Source: Verrucomicrobiota bacterium (GTDB taxonomy: Bacteria; Verrucomicrobiota; Verrucomicrobiia; Opitutales; Opitutaceae). Taken from it: a DNA stretch of 58,740 nt. Shown piece by piece: positions 1 through 8,687 of this stretch. The DNA is taken from NCBI GenBank assembly GCA_023426435.1, contig JAFAAS010000066.1, positions 1 to 58,740 on the forward strand, in the 5' to 3' direction. The notes beneath the pieces are model-generated. The model ran no database searches. It was not told the DNA's origin and saw only the letters and a list, made by a program, of their open reading frames with translations. Every line of letters starts with the position of its first letter. Within the stretch, counting starts at the first letter, position 1. The translations under genes and the position numbers were made by a program.

Positions 1-49
1 GGATCAGGGTCACCCTCGAGCAGTAACCCTTCCCGCTTTCATCTGCCGG

Positions 50-1342
50 CTACGCCGTCTTATCCGCCCCCGCCCGCGGCACCACATCCTCCTTCGGCGC
101 CACCACCTCGCCCCGCTCGAAATCCTCCGCCGTCGGACTCAGCTTCAAATTGTAATAGCGACCGTTCTCCGCCGTCAGGTCCGTCCACCGCACCAGCTGT
201 CCTGTATACGCGGATACACGGCCCATGATCGCCGTCATCGTCGAATCCGCGACATTGCGCGTATCGTTGATCGGCTTCTCGGCCAGGATGCTGCGCAACA
301 GCTCCACCTGCTCCTGCACCTGCCCGTTCTCATGCGTCGTGAACTCGCGGAACTTCACTTTCTTCTTCGAAAAGCGCTCCAGCTTCCCATCCGCAAACAC
401 CGTTCCTTTTTCCGCCGTGAACACTTCGCCAACGCGATTGTAACAACCATCGATCTGCCGGCACTGGCTGTGAATCCGACAGCCCTGCCCGTAATCGAAA
501 TCGACGCTGAAGAAATCATACTGATTCCCCGTCACGCGCCGCACGCGCCCCCCAAACCCCACCGCCGCCAGCGGCGTCCGCCCGATGAACCAGTTCGCCA
601 CGTCGATATTGTGGAAATGCTGCTCCACAATGTGGTCCCCCGACATCTCCAAAAAATTCACCCAATTGCGCGCCAGGTAGTGCGCGTCACTCTCTCCGGC
701 GTTCCGCTGCTTATACCAGAGCTGCTCCTGATTCCACATCACGGTCCCGCCCAGGATCCGCCCGATCGCCCCTTCCTTCAACGCGTGCGCATTCCGCAGA
801 TAATTTCCCTGATATCTCCGCTGCGCGCCCGCCACGACCGACAACCCTTTCTGCTTCGCAATCTCTCCGGCCGCCAACATCCGCCGCACGCCCGCCGGAT
901 CCACCGCCACCGGCTTCTCGATAAAACAGTGCCGCCCCGCCTCCACCGCCGCCTCGAAATGCACCGGCCGGAAATTTGGCGGCGTCGCCAACACCACCAA
1001 ATCCACCGGCTGCTCGATCACCTTTCGATACCCATCGAACCCATGAAACCGCCGCTCCGCCGGCACGCCAAACGCCTCTCCCGCCTTCTCCGTCGCCTCC
1101 GCAAACACATCCGTGATCGCCACCACCTCCACCTCCGCGCCCGCGATCGGCGCCGCCTCGATCAGATTCCGAATCGCCCCTCGCCCGCGCCCGCCGCAGC
1201 CGACCAGACCAATCTTCAACTTCCGCGCCGGCTTCGCCGCCCCCGACTTCTTCTGCGCCCACAAGGGCACCGCTTGCATTGCCAGCCCGGCCACCGCCAG
1301 GCCTTTCACAAAACCACGACGCGACACATTCACTGCTTCCAT
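50..1342 (-). CDS. Tat-exported Gfo/Idh/MocA family oxidoreductase
   Basis: The 430-residue protein opens with a twin-arginine signal (S-R-R-G-F-V-K at residues 7-13, a hydrophobic stretch to about 28, then A-Q), so it is probably exported folded with its cofactor. A Rossmann dinucleotide motif G-L-V-G-C-G-G-R-G-R-G lies at about residues 45-55, and the family motif E-K-P is at 142-144. The C-terminal half is the usual alpha/beta substrate domain. Family members oxidise or epimerise sugars and cyclitols with NAD(P). Tat-exported members are common in Verrucomicrobiota and Planctomycetes, but their substrates are rarely known. A GAGG-like Shine-Dalgarno sits about 8 bases before the ATG. It is divergent from the aldehyde dehydrogenase gene. 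Family is confident; substrate is unknown. Confidence 0.9.
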   Translation of the reverse strand: MEAVNVSRRGFVKGLAVAGLAMQAVPLWAQKKSGAAKPARKLKIGLVGCGGRGRGAIRNLIEAAPIAGAEVEVVAITDVFAEATEKAGEAFGVPAERRFHGFDGYRKVIEQPVDLVVLATPPNFRPVHFEAAVEAGRHCFIEKPVAVDPAGVRRMLAAGEIAKQKGLSVVAGAQRRYQGNYLRNAHALKEGAIGRILGGTVMWNQEQLWYKQRNAGESDAHYLARNWVNFLEMSGDHIVEQHFHNIDVANWFIGRTPLAAVGFGGRVRRVTGNQYDFFSVDFDYGQGCRIHSQCRQIDGCYNRVGEVFTAEKGTVFADGKLERFSKKKVKFREFTTHENGQVQEQVELLRSILAEKPINDTRNVADSTMTAIMGRVSAYTGQLVRWTDLTAENGRYYNLKLSPTAEDFERGEVVAPKEDVVPRAGADKTA

Positions 1343-1669
1343 GGGGATTCCTCAGATTTGGGTTTAGCTTCTTGATGCTCCGACCAGCCCAAGCTCCCGA
1401 CCTGCGAAGTCGAACGCCGTGCTGAGTTTCGGAGAGGGTTTTCGCCCGCCACCTTCGGACCTTCTTCCCTTCCGGTCCAGCGACATTCTCTGTCTTCCTG
1501 CCCACCCCCGCGCCTAGTAGCCCGGCACGCGAAACGTATTCGACTTCCTCGCCAAGCCGCTCCCCGGTCGCCCCGCCTCCGAAAATATCCCATGCGCCGC
1601 GTCGCCCGACGCTCCATGGAAGTCCGCCGCACCCGGGCTTACGTTCGCCTCCAACCGCCCCAAAACGCC
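1343..1669. other. Divergent intergenic region with partial operator-like word
   Basis: Shared upstream region of the Gfo/Idh/MocA gene (minus) and the aldehyde dehydrogenase gene (plus). No small gene is supported. It contains TTCGGAGAG at 1428-1436, which matches the first nine bases of the palindromic word at 5803-5816 and 17213-17226; the second half-site is not conserved here. Confidence 0.4.
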
Positions 1670-3217
1670 ATGCCCTCCTCCGCCCTCCTCGATCCCGAAA
1701 AAACCGAAACCCGCCCCGCCACCCGCCGATTCGGCGCCCTCGATCAACAATTCATCGCCGGTCGCTGGCGCCCCGGTCGAGCCGGGGTGCGCGACGACAT
1801 CAATCCTTACAACGGCGAAGTCATCGCCCACATCACCCAGGCCGATCGCTCCGATCTTGACGACGCCTACAAATCCGCCGCCGCCGCCCAACCCGCCTGG
1901 GCCGCCCTCCCGCCCGCCGAACGCTCCGCCGTCATGCACCGCGCCGCCAGCGTCCTCGACGCCCATCGCGACGAAATCATCGACTGGCTCATCCGCGAAG
2001 CCGGCAGCACGCGCATCAAGGCCTCCCTCGAATGGCAATCCGTCCGCTCCGTCGTCCTCGAAGCCGCCACGCTGCCCTACTTCGACGAAGCCGGCATGCC
2101 CCCATCCGATATCCCCGGAAAGGAATGCCGCATCTACACCCATCCCGTCGGCGTCGTCGGCGTCATCAGCCCGTGGAACTGGCCGCTTCAACTCAGCGCG
2201 CGCTCCGTCTTCCCCGCTCTCGCCGTCGGCGACGCCGTCGTCCTCAAACCCGCCAGCGACACGCCCATCACCGGCGGCACGCTCTTCGGCCGCATCCTGG
2301 AAGAAGCCGGGCTCCCTCCCGGCGTCCTCTCCGTCGTCGTCGGCCCCGGTCGCGAAATCGGCGACGCCTTCATCACGCACCCGATCCCCCGCGTCATTTC
2401 CTTCACCGGCTCCACCCCCGTCGGACGCCGCATCCTCCGCCTCGCCGCCGACTCGCCGATTCTCAAACGCACCGAACTCGAACTCGGCGGCAACAGCCCG
2501 TTCATCGTCCTGCAAGACGCCGACCTCGACCAAGCCGCCAAAGCCGCCGTATTCGGAAAGTTCCTACACCAGGGCCAGATCTGCATGATCGCCAACCGCT
2601 TCATCGTCGAGGAAGCCGTTTACGACGATTTCCTCGAACGCTTCGCCGAGCTCACCCGCCACCTCAAGGTCGGCGACCCTCACGACCCCGAAACCCTCAT
2701 CGGCCCCATCGTCAACCAAAGCCAGTTCGACGGCCTCGCCGAGAAAATCGCCCACGCCCGCTCCACCGGTCTCCGCGAAATCGTCGGCGGCAAACCCAAA
2801 GGCCTCGTCCTCCCACCGCACATTTTCGCCGATGTCCCCAACGATCACCCGCTCGCCCGCGAGGAGATCTTCGGCCCCATCGCCCCGATCATCCGCGCGC
2901 GCGACGAAGACGATGCCCTCCGCCTCGCCAACGACACCGAGTATGGCCTCTCCAGCGCCGTCTTCACCCGCCGACTCGAACGGGGCGTCACCTTCGCCCG
3001 GCGTATCCAAGCCGGCATGACGCATGTCAACGACCAGCCCGTGAACGACCTCCCCTTCAACCCGTTCGGCGGCGAGAAAAACTCCGGCATCGGCCGCTTC
3101 AACGGCCGCTGGGCCGTCCGCGCGTTCACCACCGAACAATGGGTCACCGTTCAGCACGAGCCCCGCGCCTACCCGCAAGACGCCCGCGCCCTCGCCGGCC
3201 CCTGGGGCGGCGGTTAA
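1670..3217 (+). CDS. NAD(P)-dependent aldehyde dehydrogenase
   Basis: This is a 515-residue member of the aldehyde dehydrogenase superfamily, which oxidises aldehydes to carboxylates through a thiohemiacetal. Visible landmarks are P-W-N at 168-170 (catalytic Asn), K193 in V-L-K-P-A-S, E271 in L-E-L-G-G (general base) and C305 in Q-G-Q-I-C-M (nucleophile). Length and motif order are normal, so the enzyme should be active. An in-frame frame extends upstream to 1592, but ATG 1670 begins the conserved-length protein. There is no signal peptide, so it is cytosolic. In this pectin/rhamnose context lactaldehyde or another short aldehyde is a plausible substrate, by inference only. A palindromic hairpin and a GNAT gene follow. 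Confidence 0.93.
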   Translation: MPSSALLDPEKTETRPATRRFGALDQQFIAGRWRPGRAGVRDDINPYNGEVIAHITQADRSDLDDAYKSAAAAQPAWAALPPAERSAVMHRAASVLDAHRDEIIDWLIREAGSTRIKASLEWQSVRSVVLEAATLPYFDEAGMPPSDIPGKECRIYTHPVGVVGVISPWNWPLQLSARSVFPALAVGDAVVLKPASDTPITGGTLFGRILEEAGLPPGVLSVVVGPGREIGDAFITHPIPRVISFTGSTPVGRRILRLAADSPILKRTELELGGNSPFIVLQDADLDQAAKAAVFGKFLHQGQICMIANRFIVEEAVYDDFLERFAELTRHLKVGDPHDPETLIGPIVNQSQFDGLAEKIAHARSTGLREIVGGKPKGLVLPPHIFADVPNDHPLAREEIFGPIAPIIRARDEDDALRLANDTEYGLSSAVFTRRLERGVTFARRIQAGMTHVNDQPVNDLPFNPFGGEKNSGIGRFNGRWAVRAFTTEQWVTVQHEPRAYPQDARALAGPWGGG

Positions 3218-3237
3218 ACGTCCGCCGTTCAAGGTGG

Positions 3238-3258
3238 AACCCGGCGTCCCGCCGGGTT
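3238..3258. repeat. GGCGTCCCGCC-type palindrome
   Basis: AACCCGGC and GCCGGGTT form a perfect 8-bp stem around GTCCC, between the aldehyde dehydrogenase and GNAT genes. No T tract follows, so it is more like a REP-type repeat than a terminator. A related G-G-C-G-T-C-C-C-G-C-C core recurs at about 17011-17040. Confidence 0.6.
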
Positions 3259-3269
3259 TGAGTTCCCCC

Positions 3270-3713
3270 ATGCCCCTGGTCACCCTCCGCGCCGTCATCA
3301 CCGAAGACCTGCCCATCTTCTTCGAGCACCAATCCGACCCCATCGCGGCCCGCCTCGCCGCCTTCCCCTCCCGCGATCGCGACGCGTTTTTTGCCCACTG
3401 GACCACCCGCGTCCTCGGCGACCCCGCCAACACCACCCGCACCATCCTCTCCGACAACCACGTCGCCGGAAACATCGGCGCCTGGACCGACGCCGAAACG
3501 CGCGAACGCCTCATCGGCTACTGGATCGGCCGCGACTTCTGGAGCCGCGGCATCGCGACCTCCGCCTTGTCACAATTTCTCGAATACGAACGCACCCGCC
3601 CGCTCGTCGCCTGCGTCGTAAAACACAACCTCCCTTCCATCCGCGTCCTCGAAAAATCCGCCTTCACCCGCACCGGCGAAAACCCGGAGGAATTCATCTA
3701 CACGCTCGCGTAG
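3270..3713 (+). CDS. GNAT family N-acetyltransferase
   Basis: A 147-residue protein of the RimJ/RimL-like GNAT group: an N-terminal beta strand L-R-A-V-I-T-E-D-L-P, the central I-G-Y-W-I-G-R-D-F-W segment, then S-R-G-I-A-T-S-A-L, which is the acetyl-CoA pyrophosphate-binding loop followed by its helix, and the late N-x-x-S-I-R-V-L-E-K motif typical of this group. It should transfer acetyl from acetyl-CoA to an amine; the acceptor (protein N-terminus, small molecule or antibiotic) cannot be read from sequence. ATG 3270 is preferred because it places the first GNAT strand at the N-terminus; an upstream in-frame ATG at 3234 would translate through the palindrome at 3238-3258. The stop codon is embedded in another palindrome. 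Confidence 0.85.
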   Translation: MPLVTLRAVITEDLPIFFEHQSDPIAARLAAFPSRDRDAFFAHWTTRVLGDPANTTRTILSDNHVAGNIGAWTDAETRERLIGYWIGRDFWSRGIATSALSQFLEYERTRPLVACVVKHNLPSIRVLEKSAFTRTGENPEEFIYTLA

Positions 3714-3736
3714 GTTGCGCGCTTGCCGCGCAACCT
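3712..3736. repeat. TAGGTTGCGCG palindrome over a stop codon
   Basis: AGGTTGCGCG (3712-3721) and CGCGCAACCT (3727-3736) form a perfect 10-bp stem with a 5-base loop. The first bases are part of the TAG stop of the GNAT gene. A second copy overlaps the TAG stop of the GH105 gene at 8444-8467. It lies between convergent genes (GNAT plus, GH42 minus) but has no T tract. Confidence 0.75.
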
Positions 3737-3745
3737 CGCCCGAAA

Positions 3746-5743
3746 TCACTCCGCCACAACCGCCCTCCACCCAAAGGGCTCGATTTTCAATCTCCCTCCA
3801 CTCAACGCATCCGTCGCTCCGGACGGCACCCGCACCTCGCCGCCGCTCCCATCCATATTCACCACCACCCAACTCCTCGTCCCCGCAGCATCCACGCGCG
3901 GACACACCACCGTGCCTCGCGTCACTTCATACCTTTCCTTCACGCCCGCGCGTTCCGCATAAACCTCCACGATCTTCTCCAGGATCGCCCGCCCACTTTC
4001 CCCCTGCGGATGCGCACCTAACACCACCACCGCCCCCGCCCCCAGCTTCCGCTCGCTGAGCCACCCGGATTCTCCACCCGGCACGCGATTCGTGCGCAGC
4101 GTTCCAACCATCCGCGTATCCACATCCGTAGCACGCAGCGCCGAACACCACCCCGCCAGCGGCGCGCTCAACCCGAACGCCTCCCCGACCGCGTCCGTTC
4201 CCGTCACCGGATACGAAAACTCCGCCTCCACCCCCGCGATCTTCTCCACCGCGCTAAGTCCGCCATCCAGCGGCAAACCATGCTCCGCCGTGCGCGTCCC
4301 CGTCACCGGCGCACAAATCCACACGCCGCCCGCGCGCACCATCGCCTCCACCTTCGCCAAAAACGCCGCGCTCACATGCGGCATCATCGGCGTGATCAAA
4401 AGTTTCACGCCCTCCAAACTCGCCGCTTCGAAGCGCACGTCGCGGTGTATCCCCAAATCCAGCACAATCCCGTGCCACTCCGCGATCGTCGCATTGTAAC
4501 TGACCGTATGCGCCCGCTGCCCGCCCAAAGGCTCCGTCTCGATCATCGCCCGCCCCAGATCCGACCACGTGATCGCCACTTCCGCCGGCGCCGGTCGCGT
4601 CCCTTCCAATCGTTTCTCCAACTTCTTCCGCGCCGCCTCCACCTTCAACACTTCGGCATACCCCACCGAGGGCTTGAACCACGCGCTCATGATCGCGCTG
4701 TGCGGCAATTCGCAACCGCTCCGCTGCTGCCGCCACAGCCAATAACAAAACGCTTCCGCCCCGAGCGCATAACTCACCACCGCCTCCGCCGCCAAAAACC
4801 CCGGCGGATGCGCCACCTCGTGCGCCCCGAACCAGCCGTTGTGCGACACGCTCGTCTCCATCAACCAGTGCGCGCGCCCCGGCTTTGCCGGACGAAACAC
4901 GTCGTTGTCCAACACGATCGCCCGCCAGTTGTCCGCCGGCGGATAATTATCGAACGACACGAAATCCAACCCTTCGCTCATGCGCTCGAAGTTCACCGCA
5001 AACTGCAGCCCAAAGTTATGCGTGATCGGCCGGTCCGAATGCTTCCGCAGCATCGCGCACTGCGCGTCCATGAACTCCGCAATGCTCTCCCGCCCATACA
5101 TCCGATACGCCGTGCTCAACGACGCATTGTGCAAAAAAGGCGTCTTCACCGGCGCCGGCACCTGCTCAAACGCCTGATACCGCTCGCTCCAAATATCCGC
5201 ACCCCACGCCTCGTTCAGCCGCTCGATCGTCCCGTATTTGTTTTTCAACCACACGTGCCACCCGGCGATCGCCGACGGATTGAAATCCTCCGCCACGTGA
5301 CACCCAAACTCGTTGTCGATCTGCCACGCCACCAGCGCCGGATGCTTCCCCAACGCCGCCCCGCACGCCTCCGCAATCCGCAAACACGCCGCCCGCACCA
5401 CCGGATTCGCATACGACGCATGCTGCCGCGCCCCATGACTCATCGTCACCCCATCCGCATTCACAAAACACCGCTCCGGACGCCCGTGCGTCAACCACAC
5501 CGGCGGCGTCGGCGTCGGCGTGCACCACACCACGCCGATCCCCGCTTCATGCAGCCGATCCATCACGCGCACGAAAAAGTCGAACGACACCTTGCCTTCC
5601 TCCGGCTCGAGCTTCGCCCACGTGAACTCCCCCATCCGCACCACGTTCAACCCCACGCGCTTCATCTCCGCGATATCCCGCTCGATGTCCGCCTCAGGCC
5701 AAAGCTCCGGATAATAACACGCGCCGTGATAAAGTTTCTTCAT
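3746..5743 (-). CDS. GH42 beta-galactosidase
   Basis: This 665-residue protein matches glycoside hydrolase family 42 in length and layout: a TIM barrel from about residue 5 (Y-H-G-A-C-Y-Y-P-E-L-W-P, then V-V-R-M-G-E-F-T-W), a trimerisation domain with L-L-I-T-P-M-M-P-H, and a small C-terminal beta domain. The acid/base glutamate is E145 in Q-I-D-N-E-F-G, and the nucleophile is E296 in W-L-M-E-T-S-V-S. GH42 enzymes remove terminal beta-galactose. No signal peptide is visible, so it should act inside the cell on imported galactosides, fitting the galactan side chains of rhamnogalacturonan-I targeted by its neighbours. It is divergent from the GH105 fusion gene and shares a 262-base upstream region with a palindromic operator candidate. 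Confidence 0.95.
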   Translation of the reverse strand: MKKLYHGACYYPELWPEADIERDIAEMKRVGLNVVRMGEFTWAKLEPEEGKVSFDFFVRVMDRLHEAGIGVVWCTPTPTPPVWLTHGRPERCFVNADGVTMSHGARQHASYANPVVRAACLRIAEACGAALGKHPALVAWQIDNEFGCHVAEDFNPSAIAGWHVWLKNKYGTIERLNEAWGADIWSERYQAFEQVPAPVKTPFLHNASLSTAYRMYGRESIAEFMDAQCAMLRKHSDRPITHNFGLQFAVNFERMSEGLDFVSFDNYPPADNWRAIVLDNDVFRPAKPGRAHWLMETSVSHNGWFGAHEVAHPPGFLAAEAVVSYALGAEAFCYWLWRQQRSGCELPHSAIMSAWFKPSVGYAEVLKVEAARKKLEKRLEGTRPAPAEVAITWSDLGRAMIETEPLGGQRAHTVSYNATIAEWHGIVLDLGIHRDVRFEAASLEGVKLLITPMMPHVSAAFLAKVEAMVRAGGVWICAPVTGTRTAEHGLPLDGGLSAVEKIAGVEAEFSYPVTGTDAVGEAFGLSAPLAGWCSALRATDVDTRMVGTLRTNRVPGGESGWLSERKLGAGAVVVLGAHPQGESGRAILEKIVEVYAERAGVKERYEVTRGTVVCPRVDAAGTRSWVVVNMDGSGGEVRVPSGATDALSGGRLKIEPFGWRAVVAE

Positions 5744-5802
5744 GGTCCAGGGTAAACGTTCCGCGACTCAACCCACCCCGCGCCCGAAAGCCAGTCCTCC
5801 CC

Positions 5803-5816
5803 ATTCGGAGAGTCCG
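5803..5816. promoter_or_regulatory. Candidate LacI-type operator in GH42/GH105 promoter region
   Basis: ATTCGGAGAGTCCG contains the near-palindrome TTCGGA-GAG-TCCG. The identical 14 bases occur, inverted, at 17213-17226 in the leader of the LacI-family regulator gene, where the palindrome is complete. Location between divergent carbohydrate genes supports an operator role. An interspersed-repeat origin is the alternative. Confidence 0.4.
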
Positions 5817-5870
5817 CCCTTCCCGTTCCTTCATAACACCTACCCACTCTACTCCACCCGCCACTCGCGC

Positions 5871-5943
5871 CCCTTCGTGTCCCTTTGTGTCCATTCGTGG
5901 TTCCGATCCCCATCCGTGTTCATCCGCGTCCATCCGTGGTTCC
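5871..5943. repeat. Tandem copies of CGTGTCCATTCGTGGTTC-type intergenic repeat
   Basis: Two diverged tandem units (about 5871-5903 and 5911-5942) built from the word (T/C)-C-G-T-G-T-(C/T)-C-A-T-(T/C)-C-G-T-G-G-T-T-C. A similar unit is at 8899-8930, and inverted, T/G-rich relatives are at 10204-10268 and 13711-13773. It forms most of the leader of the GH105 fusion gene. Confidence 0.65.
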
Positions 5944-6004
5944 AGTCACCGGAATTACCGATCTTTCAGTTGTCGTAAATCACTCCCCCACCATCGTCCC
6001 ACGC

Positions 6005-8446
6005 ATGAGACTCACCCCCGTCCTCGCCGCGCTGTCCGCGCTCTTTCTTCCGCTCAGCGCCGTCGCGCTCGATTCCGCGCCTTCCCGCGTCCTCCCGATC
6101 GCCGACCAGGCGTTCGCCGGCTCCTCCGTCAACGTCACCGCCAACACCCGCTCGTCCATCGTCACGCACTCGACGCAGCAATTCGCCGCGTTCTACGACG
6201 CCGACGGCACGCTCACCCTCGCGCAACGCCGCCTCGGTGCCGACTCCTGGGAAACCCGCGCCACGCCACACCGCGCCAACACCGCCGACGCCCATAACAG
6301 CATCTCGCTCGCCGTCGACGGCGAGGGCTTCCTCCACGTCGCCTGGGACCACCACAACACCCCGCTCCGCTACGCCCGCTCCGCGGCACCGCTCTCCCTC
6401 GAACTCGCCGCTCCCACCGCCATGACCGGCCACCGCGAGTCCCGCGTCACGTATCCACAATTCCACCTCCTGCCCAACGGCGACCTGCTCTTCCTCTATC
6501 GCGACGGCGGCTCCGGCAACGGCTCCGTCATCCTCAACCGCTACGACACCGCCGCCAAATCTTGGTCCACCGTCCAATCCAACCTCATCGACGGCGAGGG
6601 GCAGCGCAGCGCCTACTGGGACCTCAACGTCGACCGCCGCGGCACCCTCCACCTCGCCTGGATCTGGCGCGACTCCCCCGACGTCGCCACCAACCACGAC
6701 CTTTGCTACGCCCGCTCCACCGACAGCGGCGTCACCTGGACGAAATCCGACGGCTCCACACTCAAACTTCCACTCACCGCCGCCAACGCCGAATACGCGC
6801 TCCGCATCCCCACGAAGAGCAATCTCATGAACCCGCCGTCCGTCGACTCCGACCAGCACGGCCACCCCTACCTTTCCAGCTACTGGTCACCCCAGCCCGG
6901 CGCCGCCCCGCAATTCCAAATCGCCCACCACGACGGCTCCACGTGGCACGTGATCCCCGGCCCCGCCATCCCACAACCTTTCACCCTCTCCGGCACCGGC
7001 ACGAAAAGCGTGCCCGTTTCCCGCGCCGCCCTCCTCGTCGACACGACGTGGGACAAACCCGCCCTCCACCTCATCTACCGCGACAACGCTCACCAATCCC
7101 GCGCCCTCCTCGCCACGCGCGCCGGCATCGGCGTATCCAAAAATAACGACTGGGAAATCCGCGAGCTCCACTCCGACTCCCTCGGCGCGTGGGAACCGTC
7201 CATCGATCCCGTCCTCTGGCGCCGCCTCGCCCAGGCCCACCTGCTCGTCCAAAACGTCGTTCAACGCGACGGCAACGACCAGTTCTCCGCCACCCTCGCC
7301 GCCACCCCCATCGCGAGCCTCGTCTGGGCTCCCATGACCGATCGCATGCGCGCGTCCTCCTCGCACGGAAGATCCGAATCGACCGCCGCCGCACCCTATC
7401 CTTCCTCCCCCACGCCTTTCGAACGCGACGCCATGATCGCGCTCGGCCACCGCCTCATCGACTGGCAATGGGCCAACCTCCCCGCCGAATCCCGCCGCCG
7501 CCAGCCGCGCGGCTGGGAAGTCGCTCCGTTCTACCTCGGCATCCTCGCCCTCGACCGCACCGCCCCCAACGAGCGCGAACGCGAACGCCTCCGCCGCTAC
7601 GCCGACGAGACACTCCAGTGGCAACCGCACCGGCGCATCTACCACGCCGACGACCACGTCGTCATTCAGGCCTACTACGAGCTGTATCAAAAATATGGCG
7701 ACAAACGCATGATCGCCCCATCGCTCGAGCGTTTCGAACACATCCTCGCCCATCCCTCGCCTGCTCGCTTCGACTGGGGCACCGCCAACAGCACCGATCT
7801 GTGGTCCTGGTGCGACGCCCTCTTCATGGCTCCCGTCGCCTGGCTCCAGCTCTGGAAAGAAACCGGCGACAATCGCTACCTCGAGTTCATGAATCGCGAA
7901 TGGTGGCTCACCACCGATCGCCTCTACCGCCCCGAGGTCGGCCTCTACCTCCGCGACGAATCCTACTGCGATCTCCGCGAGCGCAACGGCAAGACCATCC
8001 ACTGGTCCCGCGGCAACGGCTGGGTTTACGCCGGCCTCGCCCGCGTCCTCGATCTTTTTCCGAAGGATCACCGCGACTACCCGCGCTACGTCCAACTCTT
8101 CCGCGACATGACCCGCGCCGTCCTCGACTCCCAACAACCCGATGGTCTCTGGCGCGTCGGTATGCTCGATCCGGATACACACACCGTCCGCGAAACCAGC
8201 GGCACCGCCTTCTTCACCTTCGGTCTCGCCTGGGGCGTCAATCGCGGCCTCCTCGAAAAGAAAAACATCGAACCCGCCCTCCAGCGCGCCTGGTCCGCCC
8301 TCTCGAGCTCCGTCACCGCCGACGGCAAACTCGAAAACGTCCAACCCATCGGCCACGCGCCCGAAGGTTTCGATCCGCACCACACCGACACCTTCGCCGT
8401 CGGCGCCCTCCTCCTCGCCATCAGCGAACTCGCCCAGCTCCGGTAG
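6005..8446 (+). CDS. Exported BNR_4 propeller - GH105 unsaturated rhamnogalacturonyl hydrolase fusion
   Basis: An 813-residue two-domain protein. A Sec signal (hydrophobic L-T-P-V-L-A-A-L-S-A-L-F-L-P, then A-V-A-L-D) is followed by a BNR_4-type propeller (about 30-440) with H-V-A-W-D-H-H-N-T and Y-W-D-L-N-V motifs. The C-terminal part (about 490-810) is a GH88/GH105 alpha/alpha barrel: R-G-W-E-V-A-P-F-Y, A-D-D-H-V-V, W-C-D-A-L-F-M (the Asp position used as general acid/base in YteR-type enzymes), W-S-R-G-N-G-W, and G-T-A-F-F-T-F-G. GH105 enzymes remove the unsaturated uronic acid left by pectin or rhamnogalacturonan lyases. Each half is normally a separate polypeptide of this size, so the fusion is notable. 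ATG 6005 is chosen because it starts the signal peptide; the frame is open to 5885 through the repeat. Its TAG stop overlaps a palindrome. Confidence 0.93.
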   Translation: MRLTPVLAALSALFLPLSAVALDSAPSRVLPIADQAFAGSSVNVTANTRSSIVTHSTQQFAAFYDADGTLTLAQRRLGADSWETRATPHRANTADAHNSISLAVDGEGFLHVAWDHHNTPLRYARSAAPLSLELAAPTAMTGHRESRVTYPQFHLLPNGDLLFLYRDGGSGNGSVILNRYDTAAKSWSTVQSNLIDGEGQRSAYWDLNVDRRGTLHLAWIWRDSPDVATNHDLCYARSTDSGVTWTKSDGSTLKLPLTAANAEYALRIPTKSNLMNPPSVDSDQHGHPYLSSYWSPQPGAAPQFQIAHHDGSTWHVIPGPAIPQPFTLSGTGTKSVPVSRAALLVDTTWDKPALHLIYRDNAHQSRALLATRAGIGVSKNNDWEIRELHSDSLGAWEPSIDPVLWRRLAQAHLLVQNVVQRDGNDQFSATLAATPIASLVWAPMTDRMRASSSHGRSESTAAAPYPSSPTPFERDAMIALGHRLIDWQWANLPAESRRRQPRGWEVAPFYLGILALDRTAPNERERERLRRYADETLQWQPHRRIYHADDHVVIQAYYELYQKYGDKRMIAPSLERFEHILAHPSPARFDWGTANSTDLWSWCDALFMAPVAWLQLWKETGDNRYLEFMNREWWLTTDRLYRPEVGLYLRDESYCDLRERNGKTIHWSRGNGWVYAGLARVLDLFPKDHRDYPRYVQLFRDMTRAVLDSQQPDGLWRVGMLDPDTHTVRETSGTAFFTFGLAWGVNRGLLEKKNIEPALQRAWSALSSSVTADGKLENVQPIGHAPEGFDPHHTDTFAVGALLLAISELAQLR

Positions 8447-8467
8447 GTTGCGCGCTCGTCGCGCAAC
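8445..8467. repeat. Second TAGGTTGCGCG palindrome over a stop codon
   Basis: GTTGCGCG (8447-8454) pairs with CGCGCAAC (8460-8467) across the 5-base loop CTCGT. As at 3712, the repeat begins inside the TAG stop of the gene upstream. The stem is 8 bp here instead of 10. Confidence 0.7.
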
Positions 8468-8519
8468 GGACACGCGAACCGCACGCCATCTCCGGCTTGG
8501 AGCCATAAGCGTCCGCCTA

Positions 8520-8687
8520 ATGACCCCACAGGTCCGATCTAATTTAGCGCGAGCAATCCACATTGCGTGTTGTGCTGCGAAACATCCCGGCTCAACTTCA
8601 GCCCATCTCCTCCGCTTAGCGGAGGATTGGGGTAACTAAGAAAGCAATGCCCGCCGTGTTAGGGGTAACACGGCGGGCTCTTTTTTT
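8520..8687 (+). ncRNA. Possible structured small RNA or long 3' UTR ending in a terminator
   Basis: This interval has no convincing reading frame but has folding potential: a perfect 8-bp hairpin (TCCTCCGC 8608-8615 with GCGGAGGA 8619-8626, 3-base loop) about 22 bases before a very strong intrinsic terminator. It could be the end of the GH105 transcript or an independent small RNA. I could not match it to tmRNA, RNase P, SRP or 6S RNA signatures. Boundaries are approximate. Confidence 0.25.
8649..8687 (+). terminator. Strong intrinsic terminator
   Basis: GCCCGCCGTGTTA (8649-8661) pairs perfectly with TAACACGGCGGGC (8666-8678) over a GGGG loop and is followed by TC and seven T (8681-8687). 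The T tract is on the plus strand, so it ends transcripts from the GH105 side. Confidence 0.88.

Noticed and set aside
1514..2533. A 339-codon minus-strand frame opposite the aldehyde dehydrogenase
   Set aside because: Acidic Gly/Asp/Glu-rich shadow; the plus strand has all catalytic residues.
6887..8563. A 558-codon minus-strand frame opposite the GH105 fusion
   Set aside because: Gly/Ala/Val/Glu-rich shadow with no recognisable domain.
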